Source: Flaviramulus basaltis (GTDB taxonomy: Bacteria; Bacteroidota; Bacteroidia; Flavobacteriales; Flavobacteriaceae). Taken from it: a stretch of DNA of 64,000 bases. The stretch covers positions 992,001 to 1,056,000 of the forward strand of contig NZ_FPKV01000002.1 of assembly GCF_900114265.1 (NCBI RefSeq). Reading direction: 5' to 3'. Below, piece after piece: positions 37,970 through 46,553 of this stretch. The notes beneath the pieces are model-generated. The model was not told the DNA's origin and ran no database searches. It was given only the letters and a program-made list of their open reading frames with translations. The position numbers and the translations under genes are program-made. Each line of letters begins with the position of its first letter. Position 1 is the first letter of the stretch.

Positions 37970-37981
37970 GCAATCGATTAC
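37970..37981. promoter_or_regulatory. LacI-type operator, copy 7 (GCAATCGATTAC)
   Basis: Mirror-image variant of copies 5 and 6. It follows TATATTTA (37961-37968) with a 1-nt gap and serves the PL1 gene at 38040. Copies 6 and 7 are 203 bp apart centre to centre in the divergent intergenic region 37735-38039, which otherwise holds only AT-rich DNA. Confidence 0.72.
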
Positions 37982-38039
37982 AATATTAAACTGTAAATAA
38001 CCAATACACTTTGTAATAAAAACAACTAATACTTTTAAG

Positions 38040-40519
38040 ATGTTAAGAAAACTAATTTTTTCAATTGCATTAATATTATGCTCTCTTTCTATAATGGCTC
38101 AAACAGTCAATATTAATGAATATGGAGGATGGTTAGAAACTGCTTATGTAGAATGGGAACCTATTACAGAAGCATCAAGTTACAATGTGTATTATACTGG
38201 AGAAGGTATTTCCAATGTGCAAATTGATACGCAACTTATTAGGTGCTACAATGATGGTTCATATCGGACAGATATATTAGGCTTAAAGGCTGGTTCTTAT
38301 ACTATATCAGTAGTTCCTGTCATTAATGGTTCCGAAGGTATTGCTAGTATTACACCTTCAATATCTGTACAAGCTCATGATCGTGCTGGTTTTGCATTTT
38401 CTGGAGGTAGAATAGCTGGTTCATACAATTTAGATGGCACAACTCAATCAGGCGCAATAATTTTATATGTTACCGAGGAAACAAAAGATACTATTGAACT
38501 TAATGTCATTGGTGCAAATTCAAATCCTTGTATTGGCTTACAAGAAATTTTAGATGGATTTAAAAAGGGAAACGACTCACGTCTTTAATTATTAGATTAA
38601 TTGGTCAAATTACTGACCCCTCTTATTTATTAAGCGGTGATATTGTAATTGAAAATAAACAAAACGCTAATAGCCATATAACCTTAGAAGGAGTTGGTGA
38701 AGATGCTGTAGCCGACGGGTGGGGTATACGAATTAAAAATGCTTCTAATGTTGAAATTCGTAATATTGGCAGTATGAATTGCAATAGTGAGGAAGGAGAT
38801 AATATAGGATTACAACAAGACAATGATCATATATGGGTACATAATGTCGATTTTTTTTACGGTGATGCTGGTGGTGATGCAGATCAAGCAAAAGGCGACG
38901 GTGCTTTAGATTGTAAAAGATCAACCTATGTTACTTTTTCATATAATCACTTTTGGGATTCCGGAAAATCTAATCTTTTAGGTCTTAATGAAGGTAACGA
39001 TCCCAATTTGTTTATTACATACCATCATAACTGGTATGATCATTCCGATTCTCGTCACCCTCGAATTCGATATTACTCTGCACATGTTTATAATAATTAT
39101 TATGATGGAAATTCAAAATACGGTGTAGGTTCAACTTCAGGTTCTTCAGTATTTGTAGAAAATAATTATTTTAGAAATTGTAAATATCCAATACTAACCT
39201 CTATGCAAGGAACTGATATATTTTATGGTTCACCAACTTTTTCAAGTGAAGATGGAGGTACTATTAAAGCGTTTGGTAATACTATAATTGGAGCAAATCG
39301 TTTTATTCCTTATAATTTTTCAACCCCATCTACAATAGATGATTTTGATGCTGTAGTAACTTCTACTAGAAATGAAACTATTTCTAATTCAATAAACTCA
39401 AAACAAGGGAATAATACTTATAACAATTTTGATACAGATGGCTCCATAACATACACCTACACTCCTGATACTCCAGAAGAGGCAAAAACAAAAGTAATAC
39501 AACTTGCAGGAAGAATGAATGGTGGAGATTTTAACTGGACTTTTAATCAGCCAAATGATGATACATCTTCTAGTGTTAATGTTCCACTTAAAAACGCTCT
39601 TATTGCGTACACAACTAACCTATCTTGTATTCAAGGCATAAGTGAACCTCCTAGTAGCCAAACCCTAACATTAACAACTAATAATAGTGACCAAACTGTA
39701 ATAGAAGGTAATGCCATTGATCCAATTATTTTTATTTGGGGTGGCGATGCCACAGACGCAAATGTTTCAGGATTATCTGAATCGGGGATAACCTTTATAA
39801 AAAATACTCCCAATAAAACAATCACAATATCAGGCACTCCAACGGAAGATGTTTCTTATACAATTACAACATCTGGAACATTAGGGACTCCTGTTATGGA
39901 ATCAGGCATTATATCTGTTGGTATAGTCGCTTCAGCAGATCAAATACATAATTTTACCGAATCTGGTTTAAGTAGTAATTTTTACAGCATTTCAGGAAAT
40001 CTTTCAACTTCAAAAGGAGATGCTCATTACAATGGTCTTACCTTAACACAATGCTTAAAAATAGAATCTAGCACTAGTATTACATTTACAACTGCAGAAG
40101 AGAGCACTTTAACATTGGTGTTTAATGATGCTTTTAATGGAACAATTAAAATAAACGGTGTGAGTAAAAATATTAGTGGAGGTTTATTAACACTAACAAT
40201 TCCATCGGGTTCTCATGAGATTACTAAAGATGTTACAACAAATCTTTATTACATGAGTGTTTCATCTTATTCGTTAGGTATAAAAGACATAGAAATATCA
40301 AAAATAAGTCTATATCCAAATCCTGTGAAAACTATTCTTCATATATCATCTCAAGAAAGAATAGATAAAGTTAAAATTTATAGTTTACATGGTGTTTTAG
40401 TAAAAAGTATTGAAAACAATATTAAAGATATTGATATTAGTAATTTGAGTAATGGAAATTATCTTATAAAAGTTTATACGTCTCAAGGATTAACTAATAA
40501 GATAATTATAAAGAATTAA
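38040..40519 (+). pseudogene. T9SS-secreted PL1 pectate lyase interrupted by a frameshift
   Basis: The 5' part (38040-38588, 182 codons) has a signal peptide, a fibronectin-like segment (YVEWEPITEASSYNVYY) and the start of the PL1 domain, and ends at a TAA. The rest of PL1 continues in the -1 frame, open from 38564 (first ATG 38774) to 40519. It has DHIWVHNVDFFYG, DQAKGDGALDCK with Ca2+-binding acidic residues, the catalytic Arg in RHPRIRYYSAHVYNNYY, Ig-like domains and a T9SS tail (SLYPNPVKTILHIS). One extra A in the A5 run at 38562-38566 would join both parts (FKKGKRLTSLIIRLIGQITD). It may be a real inactivation, a sequence error or recoding; the downstream frame shows no decay. Confidence 0.85.
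38561..38588 (+). other. Frameshift site in the PL1 lyase gene
   Basis: The two reading frames overlap only between 38564 and 38588, so the shift must lie here or at its left border. The run TAAAAAGGG (38561-38569) is the most likely point. In frame it reads T_AAA_AAG, which resembles but does not match the A_AAA_AAG slippery heptamer. Confidence 0.7.
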
Positions 40520-40529
40520 ATTATTTATT

Positions 40530-40565
40530 AAAAAAGCTCGTTAATAAAATTACGAGCTTTTTTTT
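40530..40565. terminator. Bidirectional terminator between PL1 and GH13_18 genes
   Basis: AAAAAGCTCGT (40531-40541) pairs with ACGAGCTTTTT (40552-40562), flanked by A on the left and T on the right. It sits between two convergent genes (ending at 40519 and 40575) and can serve both. Confidence 0.8.
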
Positions 40566-40574
40566 ACTTTATTT

Positions 40575-42317
40575 TTAATAAGACAAAACTTTATTTATAC
40601 CAGGTTGAGTATAATTTATGGTAAATTGATATGTTTTAAGATTTGCTTTTAATTGAGCATAATCTTCATTTAATGCCCAAGTAATATCAATTTCATCTTC
40701 CAACGCTTCATTTATTTTTATTTTACCTAAAAAGGCTTTGGATGTGTTCCTTAAACGAATAATCTCAAGCTGGTTCATAACAACATCTTTTTTAATTCCA
40801 TTTTCAACATCATTTATTGATAATGTAGTTCGATTAATTTCCTTATGTCCTCCACTTCCCCCTTTATCAGCAGCATCATAATTATTTTTACCTGCAAAAA
40901 TATCTAAATACCAAACTTGTGGAGTTCCAGGCATAAACATTTGAATAGCTCTAGCTAATAATAATTTTTGTTCATCTTCTCCTAAAGCACTAAAAAATGT
41001 AGCATTTACTTGATAATATGAAATCTTTTTACCTGAAGGGTCGTAAAGATTTTTAACTCTTCCTCCACGTTCTATAATTTTATTCATTATGGCTTCAATC
41101 TCATTATCTTCCAATAACCCTTTATTGTAGACACTATTAACCTCTTTCCCTTTTAAATCTAAAACTGGAATTCCATCATGGCAGCCTAACATATTTACTG
41201 TTTTATAACCTTTACTTATAATTTCTTTAGTCCAAGTTAATAGAGCTTTATTTGATCCTTTTTCAAGAGTATGAATCATTAAACCAGGCAGGAAAAAATC
41301 GTAAATTTGATAGCCTTCTTTTGCAACCTCATCATGCAAATTCAAACCATATTCTGCATGAATTTCAGGTAAAAGCATCAAATTATTTTTATCTGCTATT
41401 TGTTTTATACGCTCTAAATAATGCCAAGTTCCAGGCTTGTTAAAAAAGTTTGATTGACCTACTTCTTTATGTAAATAAGCAAAAGCATCTAGTCGTAATA
41501 TTTTACATCCGTAGTCTTTTAATTTAGCAAATGTTTCTTCATAAAAATCCCAAACCAATTCTGACTTTGCATTCACATCCATTTGCCCTAAATATGAACG
41601 CTTTTCATTTATTAACTGAACGACTTCACTTTTTAAATGCTTACTATCTCCTAAATTAATTTTATTAAAATCTGTATTACCTTTAACTGCTTTATTTATA
41701 TTTTTAAAAATAAAAGCGGCTTTCCAACAATTTAATTCTTTAAATCTTCTTAAATCTGAAACTTTAATTTTATCATAACTTATTTGTTGATAAAAAGTAT
41801 TCCAATAAGGTTGATCTGAGCCATCTGGAAAGAGAACTTTTAAAATAGGAAGTCCAGATTTTCTCATAAATAATTTGTTGAGAAATTTTTCTTTAGGAAT
41901 AATAACTCCATCTGTTCCCATCTCGCCATTGCCTTCCCAAAAGGCATTCCAATTAATAAAGAAATCTTTATATTTTGATTTATTACCTCTTTTTAATAAA
42001 TCCTTAAATTGAGGAGAAGCAACTGATAGATGATTTAAAACAATATCAAATTTTAATTGAATATTAAGCTGCTCTAAATCTTTTAAATCTTCTTTAGAAA
42101 CTAAGTCTTCATTAAGATTATAATCTATAATTGAAAAACCCCTGTCTAAATCGCTATTAAAAAAAGTAGGTAACACATAAAATAAAGAAAACACATCTTT
42201 AAATTCTGGCATTTTAAGCATATTAATAGTATCGCTTAGTTTTTCCCCAATACTATCTGGATAAGCGTTTAGCATTACGCCATTATAAATGATGCTGTTT
42301 GGGTTATTATTTTCCAT
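40575..42317 (-). CDS. GH13_18-type sucrose phosphorylase-like enzyme
   Basis: 580 residues, no signal peptide, so cytoplasmic. The barrel has the GH13_18 pattern: YVLPTFFNSDLDRGFSIIDY (about 47-66), FDIVLNHLS, ILRLDAFAYLHK with the nucleophile Asp, LLPEIHAEYG with the acid/base Glu and GCHDGIPVLDLKGK with the third Asp. Members use phosphate to split sucrose or related glucosides to glucose-1-phosphate. The fructokinase gene 5 nt upstream makes sucrose the likely substrate. It is about 80 residues longer than typical sucrose phosphorylases (about 490-500), mainly from an extra segment at about 185-243. Glucosylglycerol- or glucosylglycerate-phosphorylase activity is possible. Confidence 0.8.
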   Translation of the reverse strand: MENNNPNSIIYNGVMLNAYPDSIGEKLSDTINMLKMPEFKDVFSLFYVLPTFFNSDLDRGFSIIDYNLNEDLVSKEDLKDLEQLNIQLKFDIVLNHLSVASPQFKDLLKRGNKSKYKDFFINWNAFWEGNGEMGTDGVIIPKEKFLNKLFMRKSGLPILKVLFPDGSDQPYWNTFYQQISYDKIKVSDLRRFKELNCWKAAFIFKNINKAVKGNTDFNKINLGDSKHLKSEVVQLINEKRSYLGQMDVNAKSELVWDFYEETFAKLKDYGCKILRLDAFAYLHKEVGQSNFFNKPGTWHYLERIKQIADKNNLMLLPEIHAEYGLNLHDEVAKEGYQIYDFFLPGLMIHTLEKGSNKALLTWTKEIISKGYKTVNMLGCHDGIPVLDLKGKEVNSVYNKGLLEDNEIEAIMNKIIERGGRVKNLYDPSGKKISYYQVNATFFSALGEDEQKLLLARAIQMFMPGTPQVWYLDIFAGKNNYDAADKGGSGGHKEINRTTLSINDVENGIKKDVVMNQLEIIRLRNTSKAFLGKIKINEALEDEIDITWALNEDYAQLKANLKTYQFTINYTQPGINKVLSY

Positions 42318-42322
42318 AACAC

Positions 42323-43249
42323 CTATAAAAGTTTAGATAGTATATTAATGTTATCTGGTAATCTACCAACGTTTTGAAGTTTTAACGCTGCTAATTTCAA
42401 AGCTACTTCTAAACATTCTTGTATGGGTTTTTCTTTAATATAAGCAAATAAGAAACCTGACCAAAATGCATCTCCAGCACCTGTAGCATCCATTATTTTC
42501 TCTACTTTAATAGCTGGTAATTGAATAGGTTCTTTTCCTTTTTGAGATAACTTAACACCTTTACTTCCTAGTGTTAAACATGCCGTTTCTACACCCTCGT
42601 TATGGAAAAATTCAAAGATCTCATTATGTGGTAGTTTTTTCTCAAAAAGACGCTCCATATCATCTTCACTAATCTTAATTAATGGATTAAATTTGCAATA
42701 CGTTTTTATTACTTTAAGAGCTTCTTCTTGACTTCTCCATAATTTTTTAGCATAATTCAAATCTATACTCAACTTACAACCTAAATTAAAAGCTTCTTCA
42801 GCCTTTTTTAAAATAGTTGTTCGTGCTGGATCTTTACTTAAAGCAAAACATGTGGTGTGAAATATGTTGGTATTTAGTAGAGTTTCTTTTGAAATTTGAT
42901 CTTTTGTTATATGATAATCCGCCTCACGGTAAGGTATAAAATCTGGCGTACTATCTGTTCTTGAAACAAATATGACACTAGTAGGTTTATTATCAATAGT
43001 TTTTATATAACTTGTATTTAAACCAACTTCTGTAAGTCTTTTAAAAATATATTCTCCAAAACCATCATCGCCAACAGTAGCAACCATAATCGGTTTTAAA
43101 CCTAGTCTAGCACAATTCATAGCAACATTAGTAGGGGAGCCTCCTAAGTATCTATGATAATCTCTTGTATTATTGATTTGCACACCATTTTGGTGACCAA
43201 TAAAGTCTACTAAAACCTCCCCAACACAAAGGATGTCAATATTTTTCAA
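42323..43249 (-). CDS. PfkB-family fructokinase
   Basis: 308 residues beginning at a TTG codon (MKNIDILCVGEVLVDFIG); an in-frame stop lies three codons upstream and no ATG is available there. PfkB signatures are YLGGSPTNVAMNCARLG (about 34-50) and DATGAGDAFWSGFLFAY (about 247-263). It phosphorylates fructose released by the neighbouring GH13_18 enzyme. A different PfkB substrate is possible, but the pairing argues for fructose. The shared motif at 43347-43358 lies about 100 nt upstream. Confidence 0.85.
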   Translation of the reverse strand: MKNIDILCVGEVLVDFIGHQNGVQINNTRDYHRYLGGSPTNVAMNCARLGLKPIMVATVGDDGFGEYIFKRLTEVGLNTSYIKTIDNKPTSVIFVSRTDSTPDFIPYREADYHITKDQISKETLLNTNIFHTTCFALSKDPARTTILKKAEEAFNLGCKLSIDLNYAKKLWRSQEEALKVIKTYCKFNPLIKISEDDMERLFEKKLPHNEIFEFFHNEGVETACLTLGSKGVKLSQKGKEPIQLPAIKVEKIMDATGAGDAFWSGFLFAYIKEKPIQECLEVALKLAALKLQNVGRLPDNINILSKLL

Positions 43250-43346
43250 ATTAATTTAAGTCTAAATTGGTTTAATTATTTAGCAATTTACGATTAGGAT
43301 TTTTACACTGTATTAATCTCACAAAAAAACACTCTATATTTAACCT

Positions 43347-43358
43347 AAATCGTTTTCG
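43347..43358. promoter_or_regulatory. Second-type regulatory motif, copy 1 (AAATCGTTTTCG)
   Basis: Read on the minus strand as CGAAAACGATTT, upstream of the fructokinase gene. The same 12 bases occur at 51918-51929 upstream of the other alpha-glucoside transcript. The CG-centred, partly palindromic form suggests a LacI-family site distinct from the pectin operators. The surrounding gap (43250-43443) shows nothing else. Confidence 0.6.
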
Positions 43359-43443
43359 GTTGTCATTTTTATTTATAAAACTCTAACCTGAAACACTTTA
43401 AATTAAATTACTAAATTAATTAAAATGAAGGAATATTGAGAAT

Positions 43444-45309
43444 TTAGAAAACAATCTCTGGATCTATAAGTTTATTCAACTTTTCGATATACTTGTTTTC
43501 TAATAAAGACAAACCATATTGATAAGATGCATTCATCCAGCCAAAACCTTCCTGAGAAATGTATTCGAAATCTGTACCTACATTTCCGTATTCTGCAAAA
43601 ACCTTATGTGTAGCATCTACAACATCATATTTTTCTGGAATCGTGCCATTATAATCCACAGCATTTTTAGTAATCATAAACAACCAACGATATATTAACT
43701 CTTGAGCTTCATCATTAAAATTATAGTTTAATAACCCTTTCCAAATCATCATTTGATGTGGTGCCCAACCGTTTGGATAGTCCCATTGTCTATGTGGTCT
43801 TGAGTCATTTATTTCTCCTCTACTCTCTTTTGTACTACCTGCAATTCCTCCCTTTTCTTTTAAAAGTGGTAATGCTCTTTTAACCAAAGCTTCTGCTTGC
43901 TGTTTACTAGCTAATCCACTCCATAAAGGTGAAAAGGTAGTTGCTGCAATAAATATAGATTGTGTTTTTGTAACATGATTATAATCTAAATACAAACCAT
44001 TATTTGAATTCCAACAGAAGGTATTAATCCGTTCTTTTCTTTTATTGGCTTTATTTAACCAATACGCACTATCAAAAATTTTAGAATTGGTTTCAAAAGT
44101 GTTTTCAAACTCATTTTTTATAAGTTCAGCAAAATCCAATTCGTATTTATATAACAATACATTGAGTTCTACCAAATTTAAATCGGCACAATTGCCTTCT
44201 ATTCTGTATGATGTATCATGTCCAGATTCCCTAACAGTTCTGTCATGAAGAAAATAAGTATCTAAAAAATCGTTTTGGATTTCACCGTTTTGGTACTTTA
44301 AAATATAATCTTCAATAGAACAATTAGTTTCATCTGCAAAAGGTTTTAATAAGGCATCATAATGACCTTCTTCTACTTCTGGAGTTATCCCAATACCTTC
44401 AGCTAAATATCGATTTAAACCATTCTCTGTAAGCCGTTTGCCTTCTACCATCCAAACTGTTTCGTATTCTTTAATGGCAGTTTTTAAATGTGATTTCAGC
44501 CATGAAATATCTTTTGTAACTTCATAGACCTCTCTTATAAGGCTAGTATAAAAAGGTGGTTGTGTTCTGGTTAAATAGTAAGATCTATTGGCATTTAATA
44601 TTTTTCCGTAATGCTTAATTTCATATTGAAAATTATCAGCCATAGCCTTTGCTAAATCTACCTTACCATCTAACAACAATCCTACAGATTCAAAATAACT
44701 ATCCCAACCATACATTTCATTAAATCTTCCTCCTGGAACAACAAACGGAACACCTTTAATTCCTCCGTCTTTCTCTTCTAATTTTAAGGATAAAATTCCT
44801 GGTTTGTTATTTAAACTCTTCACATATTCTGGTGAAATAAATTCGGGCAACTTACAAGCTTTAATAGATAATTTATTTTCTAAATTTTTATAATAACTAA
44901 AAGCTAATTCATCATAAAACGGAATATATACTGGAAGTCTTTCTGCTGTTAATGCCTCATTTTTGGTGTCTGCAATAAGTTTCTCAACTCCAGTTTCATC
45001 AATTCGTCTTGTTAAACCTTTCCAGTAATAATCGCGAATCATTCTAGATATACGGCTTACTGGTTGTTCATCAATTTTATTAAGTGGAATTTCGGCAGTC
45101 GTATTACCATCATTCTTTGCTATAACGAGTTCTTGCAGTAAATTAGATAGTTGATAAGTTCCTTTTACCGTATAACTTTCACCATTTACAGAAGCAATTT
45201 CAAAAGCTTTTGGTCCTTTATCTTCAATGGTGATTTTTTTATCACCATCTGTATCTTCCTGTTGTAATAACTTACTTAAAGTTTCTTCTATTTTTAAATT
45301 GAAAATCAT
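43444..45309 (-). CDS. GH37 trehalase with N-terminal EF-hand-like calcium loop (neutral-trehalase type)
   Basis: 621 residues, no signal peptide, so cytoplasmic. GH37 signatures are present: PGGRFNEMYGWDSYF (about 196-210) and QWDYPNGWAPHQMM (about 514-527). The N-terminus carries DTDGDKKITIED (residues 19-30), a canonical EF-hand loop spacing, followed by VKGTYQLSNLLQEL and MIRDYYWKGLTRRID, a layout known from fungal neutral trehalases and absent from E. coli TreA/TreF. It hydrolyses trehalose to glucose. The start overlaps the upstream MFS gene by 4 bp (ATGA), so trehalose import and cleavage are probably coupled. Confidence 0.92.
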   Translation of the reverse strand: MIFNLKIEETLSKLLQQEDTDGDKKITIEDKGPKAFEIASVNGESYTVKGTYQLSNLLQELVIAKNDGNTTAEIPLNKIDEQPVSRISRMIRDYYWKGLTRRIDETGVEKLIADTKNEALTAERLPVYIPFYDELAFSYYKNLENKLSIKACKLPEFISPEYVKSLNNKPGILSLKLEEKDGGIKGVPFVVPGGRFNEMYGWDSYFESVGLLLDGKVDLAKAMADNFQYEIKHYGKILNANRSYYLTRTQPPFYTSLIREVYEVTKDISWLKSHLKTAIKEYETVWMVEGKRLTENGLNRYLAEGIGITPEVEEGHYDALLKPFADETNCSIEDYILKYQNGEIQNDFLDTYFLHDRTVRESGHDTSYRIEGNCADLNLVELNVLLYKYELDFAELIKNEFENTFETNSKIFDSAYWLNKANKRKERINTFCWNSNNGLYLDYNHVTKTQSIFIAATTFSPLWSGLASKQQAEALVKRALPLLKEKGGIAGSTKESRGEINDSRPHRQWDYPNGWAPHQMMIWKGLLNYNFNDEAQELIYRWLFMITKNAVDYNGTIPEKYDVVDATHKVFAEYGNVGTDFEYISQEGFGWMNASYQYGLSLLENKYIEKLNKLIDPEIVF

Positions 45310-46538
45310 GATTTTGCTACCACTTGTTTTTTAGACATTCTATCAATAAGTAAAACGAAAATTATTAATAAGCCCATTGGGATTAATAAAAAGTAAAAAG
45401 CACTTGCACCTCCAATACTCTCAAACAACTCTCCAACTATTCTTGAGCCAATTGTTCCTCCTAATGCTGAAAAAATAATAATTAAACCAGACATTGGTGA
45501 GTGTAAACTTTTTGGCAAAGAACTTAATACGGTTGAATTTAATAACGGATAAATTGGTGCAATAAACAATCCTATTAAAGGCAAAATAAAGCCTAATGTT
45601 GGCACTTCTGATAAGCTTGTGATTTCTCCAACAGATTCAATATCTCCTTGTAATTGCGGTAAAATATAAATTAGAATACTACCAGAAATAACAACACAAA
45701 CCACAACCAAAACGACCCAATTAATATACTTTGTTAAAAAGCCAGCAATAAACCTTCCTAATGCTAAGGAAAGCGCTAAAATACTTGCCATTTGAACACT
45801 TAACACAGAATTAAAGTTAAATATTTTCTTGTTAAATGTTGGCAACCAAGTCATAATTCCTTGTTCTATCATAACAAACAAAAAGGCTGAAATAATAAAA
45901 ATTAATACTAACGGAACAACCATTAATTTTACAGATTCCTTTAAATCGTCTTTTAAACTAGATCCAATAGCTTCAACTTCATATTCAACTTTTGAAAAGA
46001 GTAGAAAAACAAATGAAATTAGAATAAGTCCACATAAAAGATAATAAACATTTAACCATGAGTTTTCATCTGAAGAATAAAATGCTGGAAATAAAAAATA
46101 GGCTAAAGCAATACCTACCATAAAAAAACCTTCAATAGAACTCATTAATGAAGCATGTTCTTTTTTAGAATCTGTTAAAATACCTATAAGTGAATAAACC
46201 GATAATTTTATTAAAGCAAAACTAACACCAATAGATAAAAACAAAACTTTGGTATGAAAAAATGTATTACCAAATACCATATACAAACAACCTACAAACA
46301 CTATTGCCAATGCCGTTAACATAGCTTTCTTGTAACCAAAACGAGGCAAAAAAGAGGCTATTATAAATGAAACAATAGCTATGGGTAAATCTTTAAAAGC
46401 CTCTAAAACCGAAGCTTGAGATTCGGTTACTTTATATACGTCAATAGATTTTTCAATAACTATCCCAACACTATTTAATAAAATAGCAAAGACAAAGTAG
46501 TTTAGATAAATTGATATTTTTATTCCAAGATTTTTCAT
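45306..46538 (-). CDS. MFS sugar transporter
   Basis: 410 residues with about 12 hydrophobic segments. MFS pattern with a cytoplasmic-loop motif (PRFGYKKAML, about 65-74) and sequence style (NYFVFAILLNSVGIVI; GLFIAPIYPLLNSTVLSSLP) similar to FucP-like sugar:proton symporters. Translationally coupled to the trehalase gene, so trehalose or another disaccharide is the likely cargo. It differs in sequence from the other MFS protein of the operon. Confidence 0.82.
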   Translation of the reverse strand: MKNLGIKISIYLNYFVFAILLNSVGIVIEKSIDVYKVTESQASVLEAFKDLPIAIVSFIIASFLPRFGYKKAMLTALAIVFVGCLYMVFGNTFFHTKVLFLSIGVSFALIKLSVYSLIGILTDSKKEHASLMSSIEGFFMVGIALAYFLFPAFYSSDENSWLNVYYLLCGLILISFVFLLFSKVEYEVEAIGSSLKDDLKESVKLMVVPLVLIFIISAFLFVMIEQGIMTWLPTFNKKIFNFNSVLSVQMASILALSLALGRFIAGFLTKYINWVVLVVVCVVISGSILIYILPQLQGDIESVGEITSLSEVPTLGFILPLIGLFIAPIYPLLNSTVLSSLPKSLHSPMSGLIIIFSALGGTIGSRIVGELFESIGGASAFYFLLIPMGLLIIFVLLIDRMSKKQVVAKS

Positions 46539-46553
46539 AAGCTATTCTTTTAA

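Noticed and set aside
38561-38569. Programmed -1 frameshift as the firm explanation of the PL1 interruption
   Set aside because: The heptamer is T_AAA_AAG and not the A_AAA_AAG type; slippage of the P-site tRNA would mispair, and a homopolymer deletion or sequence error is simpler. Kept only as an alternative.
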